A stretch of 64,000 bases of DNA from Anaspis maculata. Its lineage: Eukaryota; Arthropoda; Insecta; Coleoptera; Scraptiidae. Shown in pieces: positions 25,959 through 37,389 of this stretch (its first letter is position 1; each line of letters opens with the position of its first letter). The stretch covers positions 38,857,979 to 38,921,978 of the forward strand of contig OX421963.1 of assembly GCA_949128115.1 (NCBI GenBank), in the 5' to 3' direction. The position numbers were made by a program, and so were the translations under genes. The notes below the pieces were generated by a model. That model made no database searches. It was not told the origin of the DNA and was given only the letters and a program-made list of their open reading frames with translations.

Positions 25959-26811
25959 ATACAACTCCATTTTGAGCACCATGGATCCCTTTATCAATTT
26001 TAAAAATGAAGTTGCTTTGAAATAGTTTTTCTTTCGCCTTGAATATCGTAATTAAAAAATCAGCATTTCTGACCACGTTTTCATACTTACATTCAAATTC
26101 AAATATCTCGTAAACGGTGCATCTATCGAGGTTGAACGGAGAGATCTTTTTTTGGAAACAATTCACATTCAAATAAGTAAGGGTTATTTTTACCCCCACA
26201 CCTCAGCCTGACTCACCCCTTGTGAATTATTTTGGAATCAACTTATCTCATTTTGTTGGGCATGAGAAGGTTAGTGGATGTGTCAAATTTGATCAATTTT
26301 CCTTGAACGGTTTCGGAGATAGGTATTGATAAAAAACCATCTTCAGGGTCCCACTTTTAGGGGCCTGTAGCTGCCTTAGGAAGCGTTTCCGGACCCATGT
26401 TCATAGGAACTTTTTTCTTGTTTAATTGAGAGGAAGCTGCCTTGGAACGTTGTCGGTATATTTTCGGGACACCTGTATACTCACTTATTACTTTCCAAGA
26501 CATTTTCAAACACCTATAGGTACCTCGATAGGTACCTAACCTACTCATTATTAGGTTTACGTAAGTGGATAAGACCTGTAAGGTTGATAGGTGACCTGTT
26601 AGGAAGATATCATTTGCATTTCAGTAACATACAGGTGATCATTTGAAAACTGTTCATCTGCAATAACTCCCGATTCCTAGGGGATATTTCTTCGAGCAAA
26701 AGGGGAACATCTGAAACATACATCGACGAATTTATATCTTCAGCCCTTCGCTGCCTCGCCCCCACCCGCCACAACTTTGAAATTTCAAATGACACCATGC
26801 ATCTATATTTA

Positions 26812-27027
26812 GGTATATGCCGTTCACACGTTTCAAATTCAGTAGATGACTTTTCGGAGCAAAAATAAAGTGACAAGCTAGGAGGCTACGGCTACAATTG
26901 ATAGCACCTGCAAAGTTTTGGAGCAAAACTATCAGCGGCCATCAGCCGTATCCTCCCAGCGTTCCAGCATGTCACTTCATTTTTGCCCCAGAAAGTCATT
27001 CTACTGAAAATAAAAAGTGAACGGAAT
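26812..27027. mobile_element. Palindromic MITE (copy 2), TTA duplication
   Basis: Diverged copy of 8145-8362, sharing GAGCAAAAATAAAGTGACAA and TCATTCTACTGAAAATAAAA. It is flanked by TTA at 26809-26811 and 27028-27030. The opposite arm of foldback E (about 31185-31210) is uninterrupted at the equivalent place. Confidence 0.8.
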
Positions 27028-28534
27028 TTACCTTGCGATACATCAAATTAAATAGAATCAAATTCTTTTCCAAGAGAAATTTTTTCAAATTTTTCCACCC
27101 CACCCCCACCGTCTAAAATTATCTGAGTGTCCAATTTAATATTTTGGACTCCACAATTCTCTTTAATTTAGTCAGTGTCATCCTAGATACTTGTAGCATT
27201 CAAGAAGAGAATTTTCGGTGGAACAAGTGCTACCCAAAGTCGCCCATTCGCTCTGCTCCACCCCAATTCCATAATTTAACAAGACACCACTGGCTTTGTG
27301 ATACTTAGGTAGCAACCTACATCAAATTAAAGGAAATCAGAGTCTCTTTCTAAGGATAATTAAAAAAAATTTCACCTCCTCCCCCATTAAAATGAACATT
27401 TGGCGTACTTTATGAGGGGATAGGGGGTTTTTGAAAATTATTTTTAGAATATTTTGTTCAGTAAGAGTAATGCAATTTACCTCAATCTGATGTATCACAA
27501 AGTGGGTGAAATATCATTCTACATGAAAACTATTTTTATTGTATTTTGGAAATGCCAATGCATGGGCTCAAACCAAAGTAGGTATAAAAAAAAACATCCT
27601 TGTAGCTTTCGGAACTTCGGAGAGACCTAAATGGTAAAATTCTGTCAAGGAATAAGCCCGCACAGCAGTTGATTTCGCAACGCTTTATTTTACCAATTCA
27701 ACTCCGTCCTTAAAAGCTTGTAATTGACTCATAGGTAAACTACATACCTACTTATGGAAATAATATTAATTCATTTTAAGTGTGAAAGAGTGCTCCGCAG
27801 CAGCTATTCACCACTCTACCCTCTACCTATAATAAATCGCAACTTTATGCCTACATGTGAAATTGCGTAGGCTTAGAAAGTTTAACGATGATTTTCCTTC
27901 TTCTTATTGAAAACTTTGCAATAAACCCAAAACTTAAGAAGATTAACAATATACTAAAATATCACCTATAAAATTTATGACGCATGAGCGAGCCCCTTAA
28001 TGAGTAAAATTAATCAATGCAACTGCCTGTATTCCATCCACGTCCCATATACAAGAGGCGATGGCTTCTACTTATATGGATAAGCTATTCATGGTTTTGA
28101 ACAATATAGCATTACTTTATAATGTATTAAAATTTGCACAACAAACGCTTAGGTACAATTTTTTATATCTTACGTCTCAGTAGCTGCTTGCCAAATTATA
28201 AGTGCGGTGCCAAGTTTTCTAAGCTACTGGCCAACAATTAATTAATCGCTATCTGAAGTGCGCTGTACCTTCCTAGACGTGGCGGGTCTTTTTGGTGGGT
28301 TGATAGCACTTACGCTTATACTGCAGAAATTCCGGTGGCGATTGTGTGTCAAAGGGTTAACTAATTTATTTCCTCTAACGTAATAACCATTGAACCAGTA
28401 CTTATCTACCTACCTATCTAACTTCGGCTGTGAATTATCTGTGGGTCCTAGGTATGACAAATTTTGTAATAGAATAAGTCTTTGTATAGATGCGTATGGT
28501 CATAATTTATCAGTAGGTATCAAAAGATCGTCGG

Positions 28535-30020
28535 TATACAGGGTGTTTGCAAACTTGGGGTAGAAAATTGAACTGCAGTTGGGGAAATGCTTCAAAAGTA
28601 TCAGAAAAATGTTGAAAAACATTTAGTGCTTTTATTTTTCTAAGTATGGAGGGTCAAACCCCCTCTATTCTCGTGATTTTGAAAGATTTCAGTAAATTCT
28701 TTTCAACAGACCAAAATTAGTATATTACATACCGAGGCGGGAAGTGCTTCATTACTGCTGAGAGCATGATAGCTGCGAGCTTAGCTCGTAGCTATGCTCG
28801 AAGCAGGAGTGAAGCAATTACCGCCGAGAGTATGTATACTATTTTATTCAAAACCATTTAGAATGGTTAGAATGAAGATTCGAAGTTTAAATAGAGAATT
28901 AGGCTATTAAAATCATCAATTATATCAGACACACCAGCATACCATAATAATAACTGGCACCCTTAACCTCACAAAACTACGTTTGACTTTTCGATTCGAG
29001 CCCCTCCACACCTGTCATTCCGTCATCCATCTGTCAATTGTCAATCAGTCAAGGAGGCCATGCACTTTCCGCCCTCTAACCGGGGCGGAGAGTGATTTCG
29101 GAGGCGAAATTAGTATATTACATACCGAGGCGGGAAGTGCTTCATTACTGCTGAGAGCAAGATAGCTGCGAGCTAAAGCTCGCAGCTATGCTCGAAGCAG
29201 GAATGAAGCAATTACCGCCGAGAGTATGTATACTATTTTATTCACAACCATTTTCAACACTTCAACTAGCAAATAAATTGAAATTTGTTTGGCTTCATTG
29301 TATTTATTTTCCATCAATTCATTTATCATTATTTTTTCCATGTTTATCCTCATTTTCCTGGGGCTCTGGAGCCCAGGACCAGTCTCAGCCAAATTTAAAC
29401 ACAACGGCTGGTCCGGTATACTTGTTAATGTCACTTTTATACCACTTCAGCTGTTTAGAATGAAGATTCGGAGTTTAAATAGTGAATTAGGCTATTAGAG
29501 GCATCAATTATGTATATCATAAACACCATATCATATGATAATAACTGGCACACTAAACATCACAAAACTGCGTTTGACTCTTCGATTCGAGCCCCTCTAC
29601 ACCTGTCATTCCGTCATCTATCTGTCAATTGTCAATCAATCAAGGGGACCATGCACTTTCCGCCCTCTAACCGGGGAGGAAAGTGATTTCGGAGGCGGAA
29701 AAAAAATCATCAACAAAGCGTCTTTTTCCAACTTTTTAAAAGTCAGTAATGAGTCTATTACCATAGTGGTTGTGAATAATAAACCAAATTACAAAACGCA
29801 TTCATAGGTTAAAAAAAATTGCTTTTTGGTCTGATGGAAAGAGTTCGCTAAATTCTTTCAAAATAAGGAAAATAGAAAGGGTCGAAAGACCACTTTTTGA
29901 CCATCCATATTTCCAAAAATAAAAATCATCAATTTTTTTCAACATTTTTCTGGCACTTTTGGAGCATTTCCCTATACCTGCTGTTCAATTTTCTACCCCA
30001 AGTTTGCAAACACCTGTATA
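28535..30020. repeat. Foldback F, TATACAGGGTGTTTGC ends
   Basis: The left TATACAGGGTGTTTGCAAAC and AACTTGGGGTAGAAAATTGA are mirrored at 29975-30020. Arms of about 180 bp surround about 1 kb of tandem palindrome units (28718-29698). Confidence 0.85.
28718..29698. repeat. Tandem units: 125-bp palindrome plus 240-bp block
   Basis: The order is palindrome P1 (28718-28842), block S1 (28870-29106), palindrome P2 (29111-29236), a spacer of 220 bp, and block S2 (29458-29698). P1 and P2 share CATACCGAGGCGGGAAGTGC and CAATTACCGCCGAGAGTATG. S1 and S2 share TTCGATTCGAGCCCCTC and ATGCACTTTCCGCCCTCTAA. Fragments of the same family occur at 61930-61975 and 62200-62240. Confidence 0.85.
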
Positions 30021-31389
30021 GTGTATACATAATAATGATAATTTATTGAATGTTTGTCATCTCGATTGTGAAATGGCTCTTTCAGCGCCGGACATAACCA
30101 AGGACATAACCAATAAAATACCCCGTTTAGGTACTTAATACCCCAGCTGTTTCAAATTGAAATGAAACAAAAGTTTGCGCATCCACCATTCGATGAGAGT
30201 TTCGTTGTCGGATCGACTATTGAAGTCTCCAGACTAACAACCGAAAATCTAAGTACCTAGATGCTAGATGCCAATGTATTGCATTATTTATTGTTAGAGT
30301 CTATTGAATAAACTCAATGCGGTAAGGCTAAAAATTATATGCCGATCAGCTTTTAAATTCAGCACTAGAACGGTAATTTTTGCACGCCAAGTTGGCAATT
30401 CTGCGATATTTGGGGATGCTCAAATTTGTAATGTTCGATCAATATTTCCCCAGATGACCTTGAATTCGTATTGTCAATCGAGCACACCGCTGTTGCAAGA
30501 TTGTATATGAACGCTCAAGACGTCTTGATTTTGATAGACTTTCTCCAGTTTAAATGGGCGACTGGTGAACAGTTTTTTTGAATAAAATAGTGAATCATAA
30601 TATACCATCATATCATATACTAGGTTGAGAAAACTGTTCTAATGTATGGTCAGAAATGAATGCCTAGTGTCTAAAACCTAGAACGGCTCGGCACTCTGTC
30701 ACTCACCTGCCATTCTGACAAGATAACAGTCATAACGGCCAAGGCAACACTGTAGCGGAATATGATGCAAGGAGACGCCAGAATTGGCATTTCATGTCAA
30801 AATTTTCTAACCTCATTGGACTTCGCCACAAAAAGCCCGTTTTCACGTGACTTGGTCTGTCAGCGTCCGTTACACCCTAGGGAACATGGCCAACCGTGTT
30901 TTAATTTCTATTGAATTTAAAACGTGATCGGCATATAGGTGGTGTTTTGTGAAATTTGGGAGTTGAGGTGGGGGAGAGCAAAGGGGTGAATTTAGGTAGC
31001 ACTTTTTCCACCTAAAATTTTTTGCTTCGATGCTTTCTAGGATGACGCCAACTAAATTGAGAAAAAAATGAGGGATCCAGAATATAAAATGGGACAGTCA
31101 GAGAATTTTTAGAGAGAAGAGGGTGGGGTTGAAAATTTTGAAAATATTTTTTTCCGAAAGAAAATTTAATTTCCTTCAATTTGATGTAACGCAAGGTAGG
31201 TAGATAGTGTCATTTGAAATTTCAAAGTTGGGGTGAGTGGGGGCGAGAGGGGTGAATATAGAAATTTGCCAATGTATGTTTTGGATGTCCCCCTCGATAT
31301 AAAAATCGACCTGTTTTTGCTCGAAAAAATATTCACTTTGAATCGGGAGTTACTGCAGGTGGATAGTTTTCAAATGATCACCCGGTATA

Positions 31390-32336
31390 GGGCTGATATG
31401 CTATCTGTGCAACTTATCACGTAAATACTCGTATATGGGATGATTTCATTTTTTATTTATTCCGTATTGATAAAAGTGTCGAAAATTACTGCAACATCGA
31501 AGAGCTACAAAGAGGTAGCGCCGACAAGGGTCAGTGTGTAGTCAAATTTTTCATGGGAAAAGTTTTGACTATGAATCATGCATTTCTCTCAAATTTCAGA
31601 ACGTCAAAAAAGTAGAGAACGTGAACAATAAACGTCCCGGCATCAAAAAATGTATACTTCCAGAAAAAAATTTAAATCTTTTTTGTGAAGCAAGATACCT
31701 ACCTACTCGCCTACCTACGATCAAAATTTTCAACCGTTTCTAGATGCTGATGTAGGCTTTCCAAAAGTGCAATCAGAAAAAAATCTATGATTTTTTTACG
31801 CTAGGGGCACGCGGTTAAAAATGGACCATTTCGACACTAGTTTAATGACCATCCTGTATATCATGAATGCAGCTGTCATTTTCCTCAGCAATAAATGTGT
31901 TTTGTAGACAAAATATGGGCTATCTAACAATACTGCCTTATTGAAAATCGGTTGATTTTTTCCTGAGATATTCTTATTCCAAGTAGGTAAAGCGAAATTT
32001 CGAGTGGCTCACTTCAATCGTTGAGTTACCTATAGTTATTTAATAATAGTAGGATTGCAACATCCAGTTCCACCAGCGAATTTAATTATTGTTAGGTGAT
32101 TGAGACATTTTCTCTGATGGATTCTAGGTCAGTGCTGGTTGAATGACCACGGAAAATGCATACAAGCTGTTAGTTGTGGTCCACTGGTCCAAACATTTTT
32201 CCGTAATCTTTCGTGAAACTTGTGCTTTCTGTGGTCACTAAGCCAATATTCACCCGAGAAAATATCTCAATTAGCTATGAATAAATCAGCTGGTGGAACT
32301 GGCTATAATAGTAGTTTTCATCAGGTCTAGAGCACA
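31390..32336. other. No gene seen
   Basis: AT-rich. A (TACC)-type cluster is at 31688-31720. A solo end-like CATCCTGTATATCATG is at 31850. A short imperfect inverted repeat surrounds CCAGTTCCACCAGC (32070) and GCTGGTGGAACTGG (32290), giving a probable 240-bp element at about 32055-32306. No coding evidence. Confidence 0.4.
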
Positions 32337-32716
32337 CAGTGATGTAAAATACCCGGGTTTTTATATTTAAGGGTAAACACCCAGGGTAAATACCCGGTAT
32401 TTACCCAAAATCGGGTCTCTAATAGGGTATCTATTTTTATTGATAATAATAACAATAACAACAATAACAATAATGATTTTTGCTCACAGCAGCAAAATAA
32501 TAATAAGTGCTTTGGAGAGTATGTTTATAGAGCCTTGGAACTTGGAAAAAGAAATCATTTAACCTTTAACTGTCAACACTGTCAACCGAGCTGTCAACAG
32601 TGCCAACTTTTCTGTCAAACTGGGTAGGGTGGGTAAATATCGCTCGGGAAAATACCGGGTAGATACCCGATTTATATTTACCTACCTACCCGGTAAATAC
32701 CCGACTCACATCACTG
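32337..32716. mobile_element. hAT-type MITE, 8-bp target duplication
   Basis: Starts CAGTGATGTAAAATACCCGG and ends with inverted TACCCGACTCACATCACTG. It is flanked by a perfect 8-bp direct repeat AGAGCACA (32329-32336 and 32717-32724). It contains repeated TACCCGG/CCGGGTA subterminal words and an AT-rich (TAACAA)n-like centre, and no transposase. An 8-bp duplication and CA..TG ends are hallmarks of the hAT superfamily. Confidence 0.93.
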
Positions 32717-33597
32717 AGAGCACATGCTCACGTTCCTTGCCGGTCGGCAAAAATTCGAACTTTGCGTGCTTGCCAGACTCTCGCAGCTCGGTAATCATTC
32801 TTCTCACTCTATACCTCTGGTGCTAGCCGACCCAAACTGTCAAATCCTGCGCATGCCCACTGAAACACAAAATCCTCATGAAAACACCTATTACCTGCCA
32901 TCTTACATTCACTGAACCTCCAAAGACGAAGTGCGTTACTGTTACTGAGCCTTACGCTTGTGAGGAGAGGTTTTATCTTTATTCTTCTTCTTCTCGTAAA
33001 GCCGATAATGCGCACACAGGACATACGTGGGCTTTTGATATGTTTTCCAGCCTGTGCCAGCACTGTTGATAGGGTACCTATACAGAAGCGGAAATCTGAT
33101 GAAAAACGCACCCGCCAACGGAAAGTGTTTCTTTCTCTTCCCTCTATTTCTCTCTATTTCTCGAGCTAAATTCGAAGTTCTTCCGGACTGCGGACATAAT
33201 ATGATGGCATCGCCGTCGAGTTAGAGGGAGAGCTATTCATTACGTACTTATCTGTTTAGTTGGAAACGCACCCTTATCCCTGATATCAATAAGATTCAAG
33301 ATTAACACAAAATATCTAAAAACTTTGTTCTAAATTCAACCCATTGACTTCTTGTATGTATGGGTCGTAGGTACAACAAATCAATATAGTGTGACTCTGC
33401 AACACAATACCATTTAGTTTTCAAAATAAATCACCTTGAATTTCCATAATAGATAACAAATAACAATAGAGCAGAGAATTGCGTAAAATGGAGGGTAGTC
33501 TATTTGTTGGTGCGTAGAAAGGAAACGGCGCGCATTAATATTTGGAGCTTTGGAGCTACCTACTTATAATGATGTTAGGTAGTAGGGTCTATGGTAG
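32717..33597. other. No gene seen
   Basis: Slightly GC-richer at 32720-33200 with overlapping frames on both strands that match nothing I know; AT-rich afterwards. Confidence 0.4.
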
Positions 33598-36046
33598 TAG
33601 GCCAGTCAACCTGGCTCAAAAAGTGTCTTATATTTACAAAACGTATACCTACTCTGGCTGAATTTTTGCATACACCTAGGGAATCCCTCACAGAGCCCCG
33701 AATCACGAAAATCCATCAAAATTTCTTTGAGCTTTCCGAGATGAAGGTGTTTTTTGTATATCTCGGTTGCTATTGGTTGGATTTCGATTTTCTTTTTTTT
33801 GAAATGTTCGGAAAAATATTTGGAACAAGTTGTGTTCAGAACTTTTCAATAACTTGTCGAGAAAAAGTGCCAGAAGCCGAAAACCGTCGTTTTTTAGGGG
33901 GTGATTTTTTTACAATTTTTTATCTGCTTTTTATGATAGTTATGGGAAAAATTTCCAGCAAAAGTTGTAGCTCCTGTAAGTCCCTACAAGTTTCAACTAA
34001 AAGTTTTTTTGTGCCGTGAAAATTACCCGCTCCAGAGGGCGCTAAAGTCAACCTCGTTTGGAAAATATTTCCAGGTGTGGGCATCGATTACAACTCCATC
34101 GTGTGGGGATCTAAAGGCCAAATTCACATTTATATTCGTACCAACTTTTCTAATAATTGATGAATAACAGAACAATTGTGCAGGGTGACTTTTTTGAAAA
34201 GGACCCACCCCCGATATTTCGCTGCACAAATTTTTCCTGGGAAAAAACCGAAACCGGTCGGTTTTTATTTCGAAAGGGACATCTAAGACACGCCGTGATG
34301 ACAAATTTTTATCTTCAACCCTTCGTCCCCACCCCACCCTATTTTAAAATTTCAAACGGCATCACCTACCTTGTGATACATCAAATTGAAGGTAAGTAAT
34401 AAAATTCCCTCTCTGTCAAACATATTTTAAATTGTCTCGAATCGCCCCTCCAACTCCTTTCAAAATTCTCTTATTGTTAATGCAGGAAAGTTTTTCCCTC
34501 ATCATTACGTAACTCTCGATTCTCGAGTATCAGATTTTCCAGTAAAAACAGGTCGATTTTTATTTCGAAGGGGACGACACCTGCAACACGTAGTGTCGGA
34601 TTTTTATCTTCAACCCCCTCGCTCGCCTGAACTCCGCCCCACTTTGAAATCTCAAATAGCTTACCTATATGTGATACATCAAAATTAAGGTAATAAAATA
34701 GTCTTTCTGTCAAATAAGTCTGAAAAGTTTTTATCAAGTCCTTTCAACCCTTCTCAAAATGATCTTTGTTTATAAATTAAAGGGAAGTTTTTTCTCTTAT
34801 CAACTTCCAATTCTTGAATTCTATTTCGGATAGGACATTCAGGACACGTACCTATTGCCAAATTTTTATCTCCAACAAAGTGTAGAGGAGTAGGTGGTGG
34901 TTTAGAATATTGGAAATAATTTTTCGCATGATGAAAATTTTATTATCTTTATCACAAGAATCACAAGATAGATAATGCCATTTGGAATTTGAAAGTATGG
35001 TAAGGTGGGGGCGAAGAGGTTGAAGATAAAAATTTGGCAATTTGGCAATACGTGTTCTAGGTGTCCCCTTCGAAATAAAAATCGACATGTTTTTACTGGA
35101 AAATCTGATACTCAAGAATCGGGAGAGTTAGGTAATGAGGAAGAAACTTTCCTGCAATAACAATGAGAGAATATTGAAAGGGGTTGGAGGGGTGATTCGA
35201 GACAATTTAAAATATGTTTGACAGAAAGGGAATTTTATTACCTTCAATTTGATGTATCCATAGACTCACAAGGTAGAGGTGATGCCATTTGAAATTTTAA
35301 AATAGAGTGAGTGGGGGCCAAGGGTTGAAGATAATTTTTTTTATCATGTGTCTTAGATGTCCCTCTCGAAATAAAATCGACCTGTTCCGGTTTCTTCACA
35401 GGAAAAATCTGTGCAGCGAAATATCGGGGGTGGGTCCTTTTCAAAAAAGTCACCCTGTACAAAGGTTTTGTTATTCTTCAATTATTAGTAAAGTTAGTAC
35501 GAACATAAATGAGAATTTGGCCTTTAGATCTCCACACGATGGAGTTGGAATCGATGCCCCCTACACCTGGAAATATTTTCCAAACGAGGTTGACTTTAGC
35601 GCCCTCTGGGATGGGCTAATTTTCGCGAAACAAAAAAATGTTCGGTAGAAACTTGTAGGGACTCACAGGAGCTACAACTGTTGTTGGGAATTTTTTCCAT
35701 AACTATCATAGAAAAGCAGATAGAAAATTATAAAAAAACCACCTCCTAAAAAACGACGGTTTTCGGCTTCTGCAGAGACAACGCTTCTGGCACTTTTTCT
35801 CGACAAGTTATTGAGAAGTTCTGAACACAACTTGTTCCAAATATTTTTTCGAACATTTCAAAAAAAAGGTAATTGAAATCCAACCAATATCAACCGAGAT
35901 ATAGAAAAACACCCTTATCTCGGAAAGCTCAAGGAAATTTTGGTGGATTTTCGCGGTTCGGGGCTCTGTGGGGGACTCCTAGGTGTATGCAAAAATTCAG
36001 CCAGAGTATACGTTTCGCCATTCCAAATTCCCCATTGACTGGCCTA
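33598..36046. repeat. Foldback H, 2.45 kb, about 1.1 kb arms
   Basis: The left TAGGCCAGTCAA is mirrored by TTGACTGGCCTA. The arms pair through CCTAGG..CCC, TTGAGCTTTCCGAG, GTGCCAGAAGCCGAAAACCG and TCCAGAGGGCGCTAAAGTCA-type blocks. Inside, a unit of about 280 bp (TCGATTTTTATTTCGAAGGG, ATTTTTATCTTCAACCC, TGATACATCAAATTGAAGG) recurs at about 34250, 34545, 34820 and, inverted, to 35400. The 142-codon frame at 33591-34019 lies in the arm and is not a gene. Confidence 0.88.
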
Positions 36047-36069
36047 TAGGTATGATATAATACAGAGCG

Positions 36070-36220
36070 ATCAAATACTCGATTGCTCAAGGTGGCGTAC
36101 GATGCTCAACTTTTCCCCAAACACGACGCGTTCATGATAGATAGAGATGAACTATCATGATTCGCCCGTTTGGGAAAAAAGTGAGCATCGTACGCCAACT
36201 TGAGCAATCGAGTATTTGAT
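36070..36220. mobile_element. 151-bp palindromic MITE
   Basis: ATCAAATACTCGATTGCTCA and GGCGTACGATGCTCA are mirrored at the right end. The hairpin is nearly complete, with a small TCATGATAG..CTATCATGA centre. It lies 23 bp from the end of foldback H. Confidence 0.9.
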
Positions 36221-36800
36221 TACTCGTTAGTTACCTCTATCTTCCTATCTAGTCTACATACAGTGTCAATAAATTCTGGGACAGTATGTCACATGGAGTG
36301 GTAGCCTACAAAAAAAAACCTACCGCGCGATTTTATACAGATTTCCCATATTTTTCCTCTATCACTTTTTCAGGAAGTGAGTTCTTCAATAAGGGGTGTG
36401 GGAGAATCTTGATTATTGCGGTTGTCAGTATGCCAATAAGTTTTTTGTTTATCTAATCTTTTGATAAATGACCGCCCGAGATGTCATTTCATTTGAATTG
36501 CACTATAGATGAAGCTAAAGCTACTCCTCTACCACCACCTAAGTACATACCAATCATACCATATTATGGGTAGGTAGGTACTTTTCGTGACCTATCTGAA
36601 TGGTAATTTATCTGGAACAACGTATAGGTAGGTAGGTATAGTTTTAGTTTTAGTTGATTTAGCAACGCCTACGCCGACCGAAATGTATGTCGTCCGTTGT
36701 GTTCCCGGAAACTTTTGTTTGAACCTATTATGATCGCGTCTCTAACGTAGGGTGTTGTAATTTTTTTCCCGTTTCAATTTTGGCGCATCGGCTCTGTTCT
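36221..36800. other. Probable upstream region of the next gene
   Basis: AT-rich to 36640, with GTAGGTAGGTA clusters at 36570 and 36630; then a CpG-richer stretch (AACGCCTACGCCGACC) that could be promoter. Confidence 0.35.
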
Positions 36801-37300
36801 AACGTTTGCCAAAAGGAGGAGACGCAGGCGCCGTGGGGCCTTGCGTAAACATGGCGATCGTCGGGCAATTATAGTAGTTGTGATGAAAACAATTCAATGA
36901 GAAGTCGAATTAAATCCCAAACGAGCCTATTTGTTCAATTTGTGATTGTATAATGTGAGTCCTTCCGTCGGAATTTCCGTAAGGTGTGAATGTTGTTTCC
37001 TTCCATGTTTAGATTATTTGACTGGGGGAGAGATATTCCTGAGGATTGTCATCATCATATTATTTACATTTTATTATTGTTACTGAATCGAAACTTTAAG
37101 ATCGCTGTCAGTTGTACAAATCTGTTGAAAAATCGTTCAGTTTTTGTCCGAAGATTCTGCTCCTGTCGCTTGTGTCTCATTGTAATCATTTAAATTATAA
37201 AAAACTGCCCTGTAGTACTTGTCAGTTCTTATTTAGTTAGGTTAAGTGCTGGCCTGCTGTACTCAATGTTTTGTTTATAGACAGTTGTGCTAAGTGTATC

Positions 37301-37387
37301 ATGTCGGAGTTTTCGAGTTTGCTTCTGAGCCAAGTCTTCCAGCAAATTTCATCAAAGATGATGTCGGAGACAGTGCCCTTCCCCTTG
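37301..37387 (+). CDS. First coding exon of an unrecognised gene
   Basis: ATG at 37301 opens 29 codons (MSEFSSLLLSQVFQQISSKM, then MSETVPFPL) ending at a good donor, TTG|GTGAGT, in phase 0. An acceptor TTGTTTATAG precedes the exon (37281), and a donor AAT|GTGAGT lies at 36954/36955, which suggests a noncoding first exon at about 36800-36954 in a CpG-richer stretch. That leader has a short upstream ORF starting ATGGCGATCG. I could not find convincing later exons: the rest of the gene would lie in the repeat-rich DNA to the right or beyond the window. The function is unknown. Confidence 0.4.
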
Positions 37388-37389
37388 GT

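Larger units (their letters stand above)
24321..26479. repeat. Foldback A, second copy
   Basis: The left end TATACAAGATGTCCTGAAAA and right end TTTTCGGGACACCTGTATA bound arms matching 10997-11500 and 16644-16748. The arms are shorter here, and the inside is occupied by a Penelope-like insertion. The inner right arm (25985-26260) matches 11230-11505 inverted. A poly-G run at 24253-24267 lies just outside. Confidence 0.85.
26630..31389. repeat. Foldback E, 4.8 kb, with nested elements
   Basis: The left end TACAGGTGATCATTTGAAAA is mirrored by TTTTCAAATGATCACCCGGTA. Paired arms are roughly 26630-27300 and 30940-31389. They include a CCCCCAC-rich block beside AACTTTGAAATTTCAAATGA and a TTGATGTA(T/A)C motif related to foldback H at 33598-36046. 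The left arm has a MITE (26812-27027) that the right arm lacks. The wide loop holds another foldback at 28535-30020. Confidence 0.8.

Noticed and set aside
33591..34019. 142-codon frame
   Set aside because: Lies in the arm of foldback H, has no motif, and the other arm carries stops in the equivalent frame.
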